Positions 1-7,247 of a stretch of DNA of 10,572 nucleotides are shown one piece after another; position 1 is the first letter of the stretch, and each line of letters opens with the position of its first letter. Made by a program: the position numbers and the translations under genes. The notes beneath the pieces are model-generated. The model was given only the letters and a program-made list of their open reading frames with translations, searched no databases and was not told the origin of the DNA. The DNA is from CAIZGX01 sp039805165 (GTDB taxonomy: Bacteria > Bacteroidota > Bacteroidia > Flavobacteriales_D > Sanyastnellaceae), in assembly GCA_039805165.1 (NCBI GenBank), contig JBDLUS010000111.1:1-10572 (forward strand). Direction: 5' to 3'.

Positions 1-707
1 CCAATAGCAAAAATGACATTTCGTTTGTTGAAGTCCCAATTCATGTCGCGCCATTGTGCAATAGTCTTGGTAATCACATAGCCATTCTGGCTGTGCACAT
101 CGCATCCAATGCAAAGTAGTGTGGTGGGTTGAAGGTGCTCGCGCAAATCGTCGTACACATGATGACTGCGATAAGGAGCATCCATAAATAATTGTGTCAC
201 CTTAAACTCTGAAGACTGTCTTTCCAACATCTTAATTTTCTTCATGCGCTCACCACGTTCACGCGGAAGGTATCCGTGAAAAGTAAAGGATTGTCCGTTT
301 AGACCTGAAGCCGCTAGCGTGAGCATGATAGATGAAGGTCCAGTTAATGGCACTACAGGAATGCCCATGCGATGAGCTTCAGCAACAATCACTGCTCCGG
401 GATCTGCAATGCATGGCATACCCGCTTCGCTCATGAGTCCACCATCTTTTCCTTCCAGAATTGGTTTTAACCAATCTTCGTAACCAAGTTCTTTACTGTG
501 CTCGTTAATGACATTCAAAGTAATCTCTTCGAAGTCTTTGGTGTAGCCATTTTTTCTTAAATAGCGTCGAGCGGTTTTCAATTCTTCCACAAAGAAGATA
601 TCCAGTTCCAACATCAATTCATTGTTGAATGGAAGGTGTTCCATCTGATGAAGATCTCCAATGGGTGTAGGGAAGAGGTATAGCGTTCCCGGATTTTTTT
701 TAGACAT
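1..707 (-). CDS. RsmI-like SAM-dependent methyltransferase (tetrapyrrole methylase fold), C-terminus cut by window edge
   Basis: The frame opens at the ATG at 705-707 and is open to base 1, giving 235 full codons; related proteins in Bacteroidetes are, as I recall, only slightly longer, so just a few C-terminal residues are missing. Family marks seen: an N-terminal strand GTLYLFPTPIGDL (7-19), a SEAGMPCIADPG segment (93-104) matching the SDAGTPxISDPG block of RsmI, the GPSS segment with LAASGLNGQSF (123-141), FHGYLPRERGERMKKI (143-158), and a MDAPYR segment (175-180) corresponding to YESPHR. RsmI methylates the 2'-O of C1402 in 16S rRNA using S-adenosylmethionine. The usual EDTR motif is replaced by VEELKTARR (40-48), which suggests the second, shorter RsmI-like paralogue of Bacteroidetes rather than RsmI itself, so the substrate is uncertain. 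No Shine-Dalgarno sequence precedes the start. The gene follows a terminator and is probably transcribed separately from the PUR gene upstream. Confidence 0.88.
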   Translation of the reverse strand, partial: MSKKNPGTLYLFPTPIGDLHQMEHLPFNNELMLELDIFFVEELKTARRYLRKNGYTKDFEEITLNVINEHSKELGYEDWLKPILEGKDGGLMSEAGMPCIADPGAVIVAEAHRMGIPVVPLTGPSSIMLTLAASGLNGQSFTFHGYLPRERGERMKKIKMLERQSSEFKVTQLFMDAPYRSHHVYDDLREHLQPTTLLCIGCDVHSQNGYVITKTIAQWRDMNWDFNKRNVIFAI

Positions 708-770
708 AAGCGGTATATCGAAGTGATATTTTTTGCGAGCGTGAAGGTACAGCAACAATTCATTTCATGG

Positions 771-801
771 AAAACAAAAAAGACAGCCGTAGCTGTCTTT
801 T
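771..801 (-). terminator. Intrinsic terminator of the PUR gene, with a UACG tetraloop
   Basis: Read on the minus strand, ten bases, AAAAGACAGC (801-792), pair with GCTGTCTTTT (787-778) around the loop TACG (791-788), and a T-rich tract TTGTTTT (777-771) follows. The loop closed by C and G is a cUUCG-class (UNCG) tetraloop, known to be exceptionally stable. The hairpin starts 20 nt after the PUR stop codon, where a transcript end is expected. On the plus strand only four T follow the stem, and no plus-strand gene needs it. Confidence 0.85.
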
Positions 802-820
802 CCAAATAGTGTCGCTCAAT

Positions 821-1222
821 TTATAAGTCGTCGAATGAAATATCGCTTGAAGAAGAGGTGGGCTCTTCAGAACTTGATTCGGCTGCTGGAGCAATTTGCT
901 CACGGATTGACTCTGAGTTTTCGTTTTCTGATGTTTCAAATTCAGAAGAACGGAAATCTCCAGTGTCTTGCAGTTGACGAATATGATTAATGGTGTCTTC
1001 CAAGCCTTCAATGAATTTATCGAAGTCTTCTTTGTAAAGAAATATCTTGTGTTTCTCGTAGCTCGCTTGGCCACTGTCCGAGAAGCCCGAGCGTTTGCTC
1101 TCGGTAATAGTCATGAATAAATCATTGCCTCTCGTCGTTTTCACATCGAAGAAATATTTGCGTTTTCCCGCGCGTACCTCTCTTGAAAATACATCATCAC
1201 GGTAGTTACTTCCTTCTGCCAT
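821..1222 (-). CDS. PUR-family DNA/RNA-binding protein (DUF3276)
   Basis: A 133-residue protein with one PUR repeat in about residues 8-85 (VFSREVRAGKRKYFFDVK, then the LFMTITESKR strand and a final helix DFDKFIEGLEDTINHI), followed by a Ser/Glu-rich, probably disordered tail (about 90-133). Eukaryotic Pur-alpha has several such repeats that bind purine-rich single-stranded DNA and RNA; the single-repeat bacterial form, known structurally from Borrelia, makes its fold by dimerising, and BpuR in Borrelia binds DNA and RNA. A cytoplasmic nucleic-acid-binding dimer is therefore likely, but its targets here are unknown. The start at 1222 gives the family N-terminus. No Shine-Dalgarno is seen; the leader is A-rich. 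The gene has its own promoter at 1260-1290 and a terminator at 771-801, so it is probably monocistronic. The tail ends in DISFDDL, an acidic-hydrophobic tip. Confidence 0.92.
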   Translation of the reverse strand: MAEGSNYRDDVFSREVRAGKRKYFFDVKTTRGNDLFMTITESKRSGFSDSGQASYEKHKIFLYKEDFDKFIEGLEDTINHIRQLQDTGDFRSSEFETSENENSESIREQIAPAAESSSEEPTSSSSDISFDDL

Positions 1223-1259
1223 AGCTGTTAAAGTTTTCGTTCAATTTGGTTAAGTGTAC

Positions 1260-1290
1260 CAAAAATAAAAAAAATACTCACATATCAAAA
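1260..1290 (-). promoter_or_regulatory. Bacteroidetes-type promoter of the PUR gene
   Basis: On the minus strand a TTTTG (1290-1286) is followed after 18 nt by TATTTTTG (1267-1260), a full match to the Bacteroidetes -7 element TAnnTTTG with its -33 TTG at near-ideal spacing. Transcription would begin near 1253, leaving a leader of about 30 nt before the ATG at 1222. The spacer is AT-rich, with an eight-base T run. It lies in the 83-bp gap after the dehydrogenase gene. Confidence 0.7.
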
Positions 1291-1305
1291 TATTCTTGCC
1301 TTTTT

Positions 1306-2436
1306 TTACAACGAATCATTTAAAGCCGGAGAGAGTCTGTAACGGTCTTCATCGTACCTGCTTGCCAATTTTTTCATTTCCCAAGCCACTTGATCTAGCC
1401 CCAACTCCGTTCCCCAAGCTATTAGCCCCTTAGGGTAGTTCACCCCTTTTGTCATAGCCAAATCTAAATCTTCAGCGCTGGCTAGACCTGTACGAAGGGC
1501 TTCATAAGCCTCATTGATAAGCATACTTAAAATGCGCTTGCCTATTTCTTCTTGACTTAAAATGTTCAGTGATTCTGAAGGGCTCGTTGCTCCCTCTTCA
1601 TAGGAATAGAATCCTCTTTTGCTTTTTCTTCCATACCAACCGGCTTCCACGTGACGCTTTTGTGTGGTGCTCGGAGTGTATCTCGGATTGAAATAATTCG
1701 CCGCAAATACACTTTCAGTCACGGCATAGTTAACGTCGTTCCCAATAAGATCCATTAATTCGAAAGGCCCCATCTTGAAACCAAGCGCTTTCATAGCCTC
1801 GTCAATTTCAGAATAGGTAGCCATTCCTTCATCGTAAATGCGAAGGGCTTCCGAATAGAACGGACGGGCCAAGCGGTTAACAATGAATCCAGGTAGGTCT
1901 TTCGTCACTACAGGTGTCTTACCCCAATGACTTATTTTAAATTGAATTTCTTCCAATCTGTTTTTATCGGTTTGAAGGGCAGGAATAATTTCAACCAAAG
2001 GCATTAGAAAAGCTGGGTTGAAAAAGTGAATCCCCCAAACGCGCTCCGGGTGCTTGCATGCCGAAGCAATAGCCGTAACGGATAGACTGGAAGTATTGGT
2101 TGCTAGAATACTCGTCTTCGGCAACAACGCATCGAGTTCAGCAAATACAGCTTTCTTCACCGCGAGGTCTTCCACAATAGCTTCTATAACCCAATCGCAA
2201 TCGGCTAAGTCGTTCATGTAACGCACAAAACTCACTTGAGAAGCAAGTTCCGTTTTCTTTTCTTCTGTAATCTTTCCTTTCTCTACCAACTTGGAGAACT
2301 GTGCGTCTAAATTATTCTTCGCGCGATTCAAAGCTTCTTCATTTGTGTCGAACAATGCAACATGTTCACCACCCATCAGAGCCACTTGCGCAATTCCAGT
2401 GCCCATAGCACCCGATCCAATAATTCCTATTTTCAT
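1306..2436 (-). CDS. 3-hydroxyacyl-CoA dehydrogenase, NAD-dependent (PaaH/FadB-like)
   Basis: Oxidises (S)-3-hydroxyacyl-CoA to 3-oxoacyl-CoA with NAD+, a step of fatty-acid beta-oxidation and of phenylacetate degradation. The ATG at 2434-2436 is chosen because the Rossmann strand begins at once (MKIGIIGSGAMGTGIAQ, with GxGxxG at 7-12 and Asp30 at the end of strand 2); an 18-codon upstream extension has no family counterpart and would run into the divergent gene. The expected catalytic residues are present: Ser117 in NTSSLS, His137 in HFFNP, Glu149 in PLVEI and Asn187 in FIVNRL. The first C-terminal 3HCDH domain spans about 183-280 and ends in KRGFYSYEE; a second, partial one covers about 295-365 (INEAYEAL to GLIAWGTELG). 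With 376 residues it is longer than simple butyryl-type enzymes (about 285) and lacks the hydratase half of FadB. The tail RYRLSP is PaaH-like. No thiolase or hydratase lies nearby, so chain-length preference is open. Confidence 0.93.
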   Translation of the reverse strand: MKIGIIGSGAMGTGIAQVALMGGEHVALFDTNEEALNRAKNNLDAQFSKLVEKGKITEEKKTELASQVSFVRYMNDLADCDWVIEAIVEDLAVKKAVFAELDALLPKTSILATNTSSLSVTAIASACKHPERVWGIHFFNPAFLMPLVEIIPALQTDKNRLEEIQFKISHWGKTPVVTKDLPGFIVNRLARPFYSEALRIYDEGMATYSEIDEAMKALGFKMGPFELMDLIGNDVNYAVTESVFAANYFNPRYTPSTTQKRHVEAGWYGRKSKRGFYSYEEGATSPSESLNILSQEEIGKRILSMLINEAYEALRTGLASAEDLDLAMTKGVNYPKGLIAWGTELGLDQVAWEMKKLASRYDEDRYRLSPALNDSL

Positions 2437-2450
2437 GTTGCAAATTTCGT

Positions 2451-2458
2451 TAGTTTTG
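2451..2458 (+). promoter_or_regulatory. Possible -7 element for the 2464 gene, implying a near-leaderless mRNA
   Basis: TAGTTTTG matches the Bacteroidetes -7 consensus TAnnTTTG exactly. The -33 position is occupied only by TTTC (2431-2434), a poor match that lies over the start codon of the opposite gene. Initiation would fall at about 2463-2466, that is, on or beside the proposed GTG start codon. Such an 8-mer with four fixed T/G positions can occur by chance in AT-rich DNA, so this is tentative. Confidence 0.35.
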
Positions 2459-2463
2459 GTGAA

Positions 2464-4620
2464 GTGACTGCACGTTATTTCAAAATACATTTTCTTTTCG
2501 CTTTAGCTTTCATGTGTTCGGCACATGCAAAGGCGCAATCTCCTGTTAAACTGAAGGAATTGGCCAAGCAAGAGATCGATAACAGAAACTGGCCCGCAGC
2601 TTATGATTGGGCGAAGCAAGCGTATCTAATCGATTCTACGAATTTCGAATCGCAAGTCCTTCTTGCATTGTGTGCCAATGAGATGAAGGAGTATGAAGAG
2701 AGCAAGCGCATTTTCGAAAGCATTTCAGAAAAGGACATCGGAAAACTTCAGCCCGATGCAAATTATTATTTGGCAAGAGCGCTGAAGGAATTGGGATTTT
2801 ATGAAGACGCTGAAATTTTCTTCAGGAAGTATGTCAAAAAGAGCAGAACGAAAAACGTGATGCTTAAGAAGAAAGCCGAACAAGAGATCAAGAACTGCGT
2901 CTGGGCGCAGAAGAATATTTTAACCGATGATTCGCTTCATATCTATCGACTGCCCTCAGCTCTTCAACACGAAAGTGCGGATGTATTTCCTCGCATGGAC
3001 GATTCCTTGTTGAATTATTATTTTTATGAGGAAGAGAAGAAGATGTGGAATCAAGTGACTCGTCCACTTGAAAATGGAGTGGTTTCGGTTCAAACTCCGA
3101 TGACATACGGTTACATGACGTTTCTTGGAGATACTGCTGTGGGTGTTGAAACGAAGGAGGGAATAAGCACCATGCTAATGCTTGTTCGTCAAGATTCCGC
3201 GTGGGTTGTAACCAGTAAATTGGAAAAGTTAAACGAAGGAAATTCTTCCATGCCGCATTTGGTGCGTATTAACGGAGTCTTGCATTTGTTCTTTGTTTCA
3301 GATAGAGAAGGTGGTGAAGGAGGAAAGGACATCTGGATTGCCAGAGAAACGAAAGGCGCTTGGGCCAAGCCCTTCAATGCGGGCAGCCGTGTGAATACCA
3401 TTGACGACGAACTCTCGCCATTCTATTTCAACAATAAACTCTACTTCACTTCAACCTGGTACGAAGGCTTTGGGGGATGGGAAATCTACTATTCAAATGG
3501 AAAGCCAGGAAGTTTCCAACGTCCGGAAAATGCAGGTCGTGGGTTGAATTCGAACTTCAACGATTGGGGATTGAGCTTCAATCCGAAAAGAGGTATTGCG
3601 TTCTTCAGTTCCGATCGTCCGCTTGACGACGGATCGAAATTTCCACCTTGCTGCACCGATTTGTATGCCGCCACTTGGCAATTGAAAGAAGAGGAAATCA
3701 CAAAGACCAAAACCGATTCGCTTTACACTTCGTTATACGAATTGAATAAAGTCCTTCCAGTAAAATTGTATTTTCATAACGATGAACCAAATCCGGATTC
3801 GAACGACACCACAACCGGTTTCACTTACACCGAGACTTTCGAGAATTACATGAAAATGCAAGAGGTCTATGCGCGGAAATTGGGAAGCGAGAAAGGATCT
3901 ACTGATTACACCGATGAAGAAGTAGATGCGTTTTTTGAAAATCAAGTTCAGCAAGGCATGAGCGACTTAACCTTGTTCGAAGATTTATTGAAGAAAGAAT
4001 TGTTGGCGGGCAATACCGTTAAGGTGACGGTGCGTGGATTCGCTAGTCCGCGCGCAGCAAGCGATTACAACAGAAGGCTTTCATTACGACGCATTGCGTC
4101 ACTGAAGAATAAGTGGACTAAGGAAGAAGTTTTTCGAAGTGCCTTCGAATCGAAATCGCTGGAGATTATTCCATTGCCTTTCGGCGAGATTCAATCGAAG
4201 TCAGGCGTGAGCGACGACATTAAAAATGAAAAGAAAAGTATCTATAGTAAAGGAGCTCGCCTTGAAAGAAGAATAGAAATAGAAAGTGTTTCCATAAATA
4301 AAAAGGAAGAGGCCACTGCGAAGCTCGATGTTGGAAGCGGAATAATTTATCTCGGAAGAGTGAAGCAAGGAAGTTTTACTTCAAAGGAAATTACAATTAC
4401 GAATTCGGGGAATACAGAATTGAAAATTGACAATGTAGAAGCATCTTGTGGATGCACAGTTCCTGTGTTAACGAAAGATGTGTTGGCTCCTGGAGAGAAG
4501 ACTACGCTGAAGATCACGTTTTCAGCACCGAATAGAATAGGGAAGGAAGTGAAGTTCGTAACACTATTCTCCAACGGTAACGCCATGAAGGTCATTACCG
4601 TTGAAGCGATAGTGGAATAA
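2464..4620 (+). CDS. Exported multidomain envelope protein: TPR-like, PD40 propeller, degenerate OmpA-like domain, DUF1573
   Basis: I choose the GTG at 2464 (718 residues): it yields a clean signal peptide, TARYFK then a hydrophobic core IHFLFALAF, with cleavage after AKA (residue 24). The in-frame ATG at 2362 lies deep inside the opposite gene, and the ATG at 2512 would destroy the signal. Domains in order: TPR-like helices (about 27-150, with AYDWAKQAYLID and YYLARALKELGFYEDAEIFF); propeller blades of PD40 type (about 265-405, with VSDREGGEGGKDIWIA, LYFTSTWYEGFGGWEIYYS and IAFFSSDRP); an OmpA-like domain (about 433-611) around GFASPRAASDYNRRLSLRR; and a C-terminal DUF1573 domain (619-716) with its SCGC motif (Cys662, Cys664). 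The order resembles PorE of the type IX secretion system, but a DUF1573 end is added, so PorE identity is not claimed. An outer-envelope or periplasmic, peptidoglycan-facing role is inferred. There is no lipobox. It ends flush against clpC. Confidence 0.82.
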   Translation: MTARYFKIHFLFALAFMCSAHAKAQSPVKLKELAKQEIDNRNWPAAYDWAKQAYLIDSTNFESQVLLALCANEMKEYEESKRIFESISEKDIGKLQPDANYYLARALKELGFYEDAEIFFRKYVKKSRTKNVMLKKKAEQEIKNCVWAQKNILTDDSLHIYRLPSALQHESADVFPRMDDSLLNYYFYEEEKKMWNQVTRPLENGVVSVQTPMTYGYMTFLGDTAVGVETKEGISTMLMLVRQDSAWVVTSKLEKLNEGNSSMPHLVRINGVLHLFFVSDREGGEGGKDIWIARETKGAWAKPFNAGSRVNTIDDELSPFYFNNKLYFTSTWYEGFGGWEIYYSNGKPGSFQRPENAGRGLNSNFNDWGLSFNPKRGIAFFSSDRPLDDGSKFPPCCTDLYAATWQLKEEEITKTKTDSLYTSLYELNKVLPVKLYFHNDEPNPDSNDTTTGFTYTETFENYMKMQEVYARKLGSEKGSTDYTDEEVDAFFENQVQQGMSDLTLFEDLLKKELLAGNTVKVTVRGFASPRAASDYNRRLSLRRIASLKNKWTKEEVFRSAFESKSLEIIPLPFGEIQSKSGVSDDIKNEKKSIYSKGARLERRIEIESVSINKKEEATAKLDVGSGIIYLGRVKQGSFTSKEITITNSGNTELKIDNVEASCGCTVPVLTKDVLAPGEKTTLKITFSAPNRIGKEVKFVTLFSNGNAMKVITVEAIVE

Positions 4621-4626
4621 TTATTC
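4615..4626. repeat. 12-bp palindrome formed by two abutting stop codons
   Basis: GAATAATTATTC is a perfect palindrome. Its left half carries the TAA stop of the plus-strand envelope gene (4618-4620), and its right half the stop of clpC, read as TTA at 4621-4623. The two convergent genes therefore have no spacer at all, and no G+C-rich stem-loop with a T run sits at the junction. Each transcript must end inside the other gene or by another mechanism. Confidence 0.9.
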
Positions 4627-7173
4627 TGCAGCCGGAGGAGTTCCTTTCTCCACGTGCATTTTCACCTCTTGAGCTTCTGTGTCATAATCGACGTGAAGGG
4701 TATCTCCAGGTTTAATTTGACTGTTAATGATCTCTTCAGCCAAAGGATCTTCCAAGTATTTCTGAATGGCTCTGCGCAATGGACGAGCGCCATATTTCTC
4801 ATCGAATCCTTTATCAGCAATGTAGTCTTTCGCTGTTTCAGTAAGAGCAATGGTGTATCCAAGATCTGTAATACGAGAGAATAATTTCTTCAACTCGATA
4901 TCGATAATCTGATGGATGTCTTCTTTCTTCAATGCGTTGAAGACGATGATATCATCTACACGATTTAAGAATTCAGGAGAGAATGCTTTTTTCAATGCCG
5001 CTTCAATCACACCTTTCTTGCTGTCGTCTTCTTGCGTTGTTCTTGAAGTTGTTCCAAATCCAACACCCGTTCCGAAGTCCTGAAGCTGACGAGCTCCAAT
5101 ATTCGAAGTCATAATGATAACAGTATTCTTGAAGTCGATTTTACGGCCCATGCTGTCCGTCATTTGTCCATCGTCTAAAGCTTGGAGCAATAGATTGAAA
5201 ACATCTGGATGAGCTTTTTCAATTTCGTCTAACAAGATGATGCTGTATGGCTTGCGACGAACCTTTTCGGTTAACTGTCCACCTTCTTCATAGCCAACAT
5301 ATCCCGGAGGCGCTCCAATCAAGCGAGACACAGCGAATTTCTCCATGTACTCACTCATATCAATGCGAATGAGTGCGTCATCAGAGTCGAACATGTAACG
5401 CGCTAATTCTTTCGCAAGCTGAGTTTTACCAACCCCTGTTGGGCCTAAGAAAATGAATGAACCAATCGGACGGTTTGGATCTTTCAATCCAGCACGATTG
5501 CGTTTGATCGCTTTTACAACTTTAACAATCGCATCTTCTTGACCAATAACTTTTCCTTCTAACTCTTTGTCCATTTTCGCTAGACGACCGCTTTCGGTCT
5601 CTGCTACTTTTTGAACAGGTATACCCGTCATCATTGCAACAACTTCTTCAACATTTGCTGCTGTTACAGTTGTGCGTTGCGTGCGTGTTTGCTCTTCCCA
5701 TTTCTTCTTCGCTTCATCGAGACTTGTTTCTAAAGCCTTCTGTCTGTCGCGCAATTGAGCCGCCTCTTCGTATTTCGCACTGCGAACTACGCGAAGTTTT
5801 TCTTCTTGAATTCCTTCAATTTCCTTTTCAATGTCAATGATCTCTTGCGGAACAGAAATGTTCTGCAAGTGAACACGAGATCCCACTTCATCCAACGCAT
5901 CAATAGCCTTGTCTGGAAGGTGACGGTCTGTGATGTAACGAGCAGTCAATTTAACACAAGCCTCAAGCGCTTCATCAGTGTAAGTTACACTGTGGTGCGA
6001 CTCGTACTTATCCTTAATGTTATTTAAAATTTGAATGGTCTCTTCAACCGTAGTTGGATCAACCACTACCTTTTGGAAGCGACGCTCTAATGCGCCGTCT
6101 TTCTCGATGTACTGACGGTATTCGTCAAGTGTGGTAGCACCAATGCATTGAATTTCGCCACGTGCTAACGCTGGCTTGAACATGTTACTTGCATCAAGAC
6201 TTCCGCTTGCGCCACCTGCACCAACAATGGTGTGAATTTCATCGATGAATAGAATGACATCTGGAGATTTTTCCAATTCATTCATCACCGCTTTCATACG
6301 CTCTTCGAACTGACCGCGGTATTTTGTTCCCGCAACCAATGAAGCAATGTCAAGTGTAACTACGCGCTTGTCGAAAAGCACGCGAGACACCTTTTTCTGA
6401 ATGATGCGAAGGGCAAGGCCTTCAGCGATTGCTGATTTACCAACCCCCGGTTCACCAATAAGAATTGGATTGTTTTTCTTTCTTCTGGAAAGGATTTGCG
6501 AAACGCGTTCAATTTCTTTCTCACGTCCAACAATTGGATCTAATTTCCCTTCTGTTGCATACTTGGTTAAGTCACGACCGAAGTTGTCTAGAACAGGAGT
6601 CTTACTTTTTGAATCGCCTGGCTTCTTTGTTGTTCCGCCGCTTCCGCCTGTGAACGGACGATCTTCTTCATCGTCGTCATCTGCATTTGGAAATTCTGCA
6701 CGTGGCAAGTCAGACTTGCGAACGTTTTCATCTTCTCCGTCACCTAATTCGCGGTTAACCGCGTTGTAATCTACGCCCATAGGTTCAAGTGTTCTTGTAA
6801 CGACATTGTCAGAGTCTTTCAAAATAGTTAGAAGCAGGTGCTCTGTGTTCACCATGGTCTTCTTGTGCGATTTCGCTTCTATGTATGAAAGCTTCAATAC
6901 GCGTTCAGCTTGTTTCACCAAGGAAATACCTGAACTTGTTACGGTTGAAGATCCGTAAGAACCAGCGTTGCGCACAGAGGCTTCAACGCTTTTGCGTAAA
7001 AACGAAAGGTCAACGCCTAAGCTTTTTAAAACCTTCGTTGCGGTGCAATCTTCTTCGCGAAGAATTCCCAATAAAAAATGTTCAATTCCGATGTAGTTGT
7101 GACCTAATCGCAATGCCTCCTCTCTGCTGTATCGCAGGACTTCTTGTACTTGTTCTGAAAACTTAGCGTCCAT
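4621..7173 (-). CDS. clpC: ClpC-type AAA+ unfoldase, ATP-binding subunit of Clp protease
   Basis: An 850-residue Hsp100 protein that unfolds proteins with ATP and feeds them to the ClpP peptidase in the cytoplasm. Seen in order: two Clp-N repeats (about 1-145); an acidic, Gly/Ser-rich linker (146-195) with a run of Asp/Glu at 165-171; AAA module 1 with Walker A GEPGVGKS (240-247) and Walker B ILFIDE (307-312); a short middle domain with a UVR-type segment (about 455-492, KYEEAAQLRDRQ), which marks ClpC rather than ClpA or ClpB; AAA module 2 with Walker A GPTGVGKT (577-584), Walker B IILLDE (645-650), an arginine finger in FLNRVD (Arg738) and sensor 2 GARPLRR (795-801). The VGF loop (704-706) is where ClpP docks, so a degradative role is expected. 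The ATG at 7173 follows an AAGGAAAG Shine-Dalgarno-like sequence 6 nt upstream, one of the few in the window. No ctsR, mcsA or mcsB is adjacent. Confidence 0.97.
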   Translation of the reverse strand: MDAKFSEQVQEVLRYSREEALRLGHNYIGIEHFLLGILREEDCTATKVLKSLGVDLSFLRKSVEASVRNAGSYGSSTVTSSGISLVKQAERVLKLSYIEAKSHKKTMVNTEHLLLTILKDSDNVVTRTLEPMGVDYNAVNRELGDGEDENVRKSDLPRAEFPNADDDDEEDRPFTGGSGGTTKKPGDSKSKTPVLDNFGRDLTKYATEGKLDPIVGREKEIERVSQILSRRKKNNPILIGEPGVGKSAIAEGLALRIIQKKVSRVLFDKRVVTLDIASLVAGTKYRGQFEERMKAVMNELEKSPDVILFIDEIHTIVGAGGASGSLDASNMFKPALARGEIQCIGATTLDEYRQYIEKDGALERRFQKVVVDPTTVEETIQILNNIKDKYESHHSVTYTDEALEACVKLTARYITDRHLPDKAIDALDEVGSRVHLQNISVPQEIIDIEKEIEGIQEEKLRVVRSAKYEEAAQLRDRQKALETSLDEAKKKWEEQTRTQRTTVTAANVEEVVAMMTGIPVQKVAETESGRLAKMDKELEGKVIGQEDAIVKVVKAIKRNRAGLKDPNRPIGSFIFLGPTGVGKTQLAKELARYMFDSDDALIRIDMSEYMEKFAVSRLIGAPPGYVGYEEGGQLTEKVRRKPYSIILLDEIEKAHPDVFNLLLQALDDGQMTDSMGRKIDFKNTVIIMTSNIGARQLQDFGTGVGFGTTSRTTQEDDSKKGVIEAALKKAFSPEFLNRVDDIIVFNALKKEDIHQIIDIELKKLFSRITDLGYTIALTETAKDYIADKGFDEKYGARPLRRAIQKYLEDPLAEEIINSQIKPGDTLHVDYDTEAQEVKMHVEKGTPPAAE

Positions 7174-7201
7174 ATCTTTCCTTACCTTAGTTAGTCAACC
7201 T

Positions 7202-7232
7202 CAAATGTATTCCTTACTTCCCTTCCTATAAA
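7202..7232 (-). promoter_or_regulatory. Bacteroidetes-type promoter of clpC
   Basis: On the minus strand TACATTTG (7209-7202) fits TAnnTTTG exactly. A -33-like TTTA (7232-7229) lies 19 nt upstream, one base off the TTTG consensus. Initiation near 7195 would give a leader of about 22 nt that still includes the AAGGAAAG ribosome-binding site. I see no CIRCE inverted repeat or CtsR-type heptad repeat next to it, so heat-shock control by those repressors is not supported. Confidence 0.6.
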
Positions 7233-7247
7233 CATAATACCATTGAA

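Noticed and set aside
614..805. Minus-strand open frame of 63 codons spanning the terminator and the methyltransferase start
   Set aside because: It starts inside the terminator hairpin and overlaps the conserved methyltransferase N-terminus in another frame.
760..1074. Minus-strand open frame of 104 codons overlapping the PUR gene
   Set aside because: It overlaps the PUR coding region in another frame and runs through the terminator; the PUR frame has clear family similarity.
2362..2463. Longer N-terminus of the envelope gene from the ATG at 2362
   Set aside because: The extra 34 residues are antisense to the conserved Rossmann motif of the dehydrogenase and would bury the signal peptide; the GTG at 2464 gives a proper export signal.
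2437..2490. 18-residue N-terminal extension of the dehydrogenase
   Set aside because: Family members begin with the Rossmann strand KIGIIGSG; the extension has no counterpart and overlaps the divergent gene.
2500..2540. Lipoprotein signal in the envelope protein (Cys after LAFM)
   Set aside because: The residue before Cys is Met, not Gly, Ala or Ser, so the lipobox rule fails; AKA followed by Q fits signal peptidase I.
6401..6769. Plus-strand open frame of 122 codons opposite clpC
   Set aside because: It lies wholly antisense to the strongly conserved clpC linker and Walker A region; its Ser run mirrors the Asp-rich linker codons. No start signal or family resemblance.
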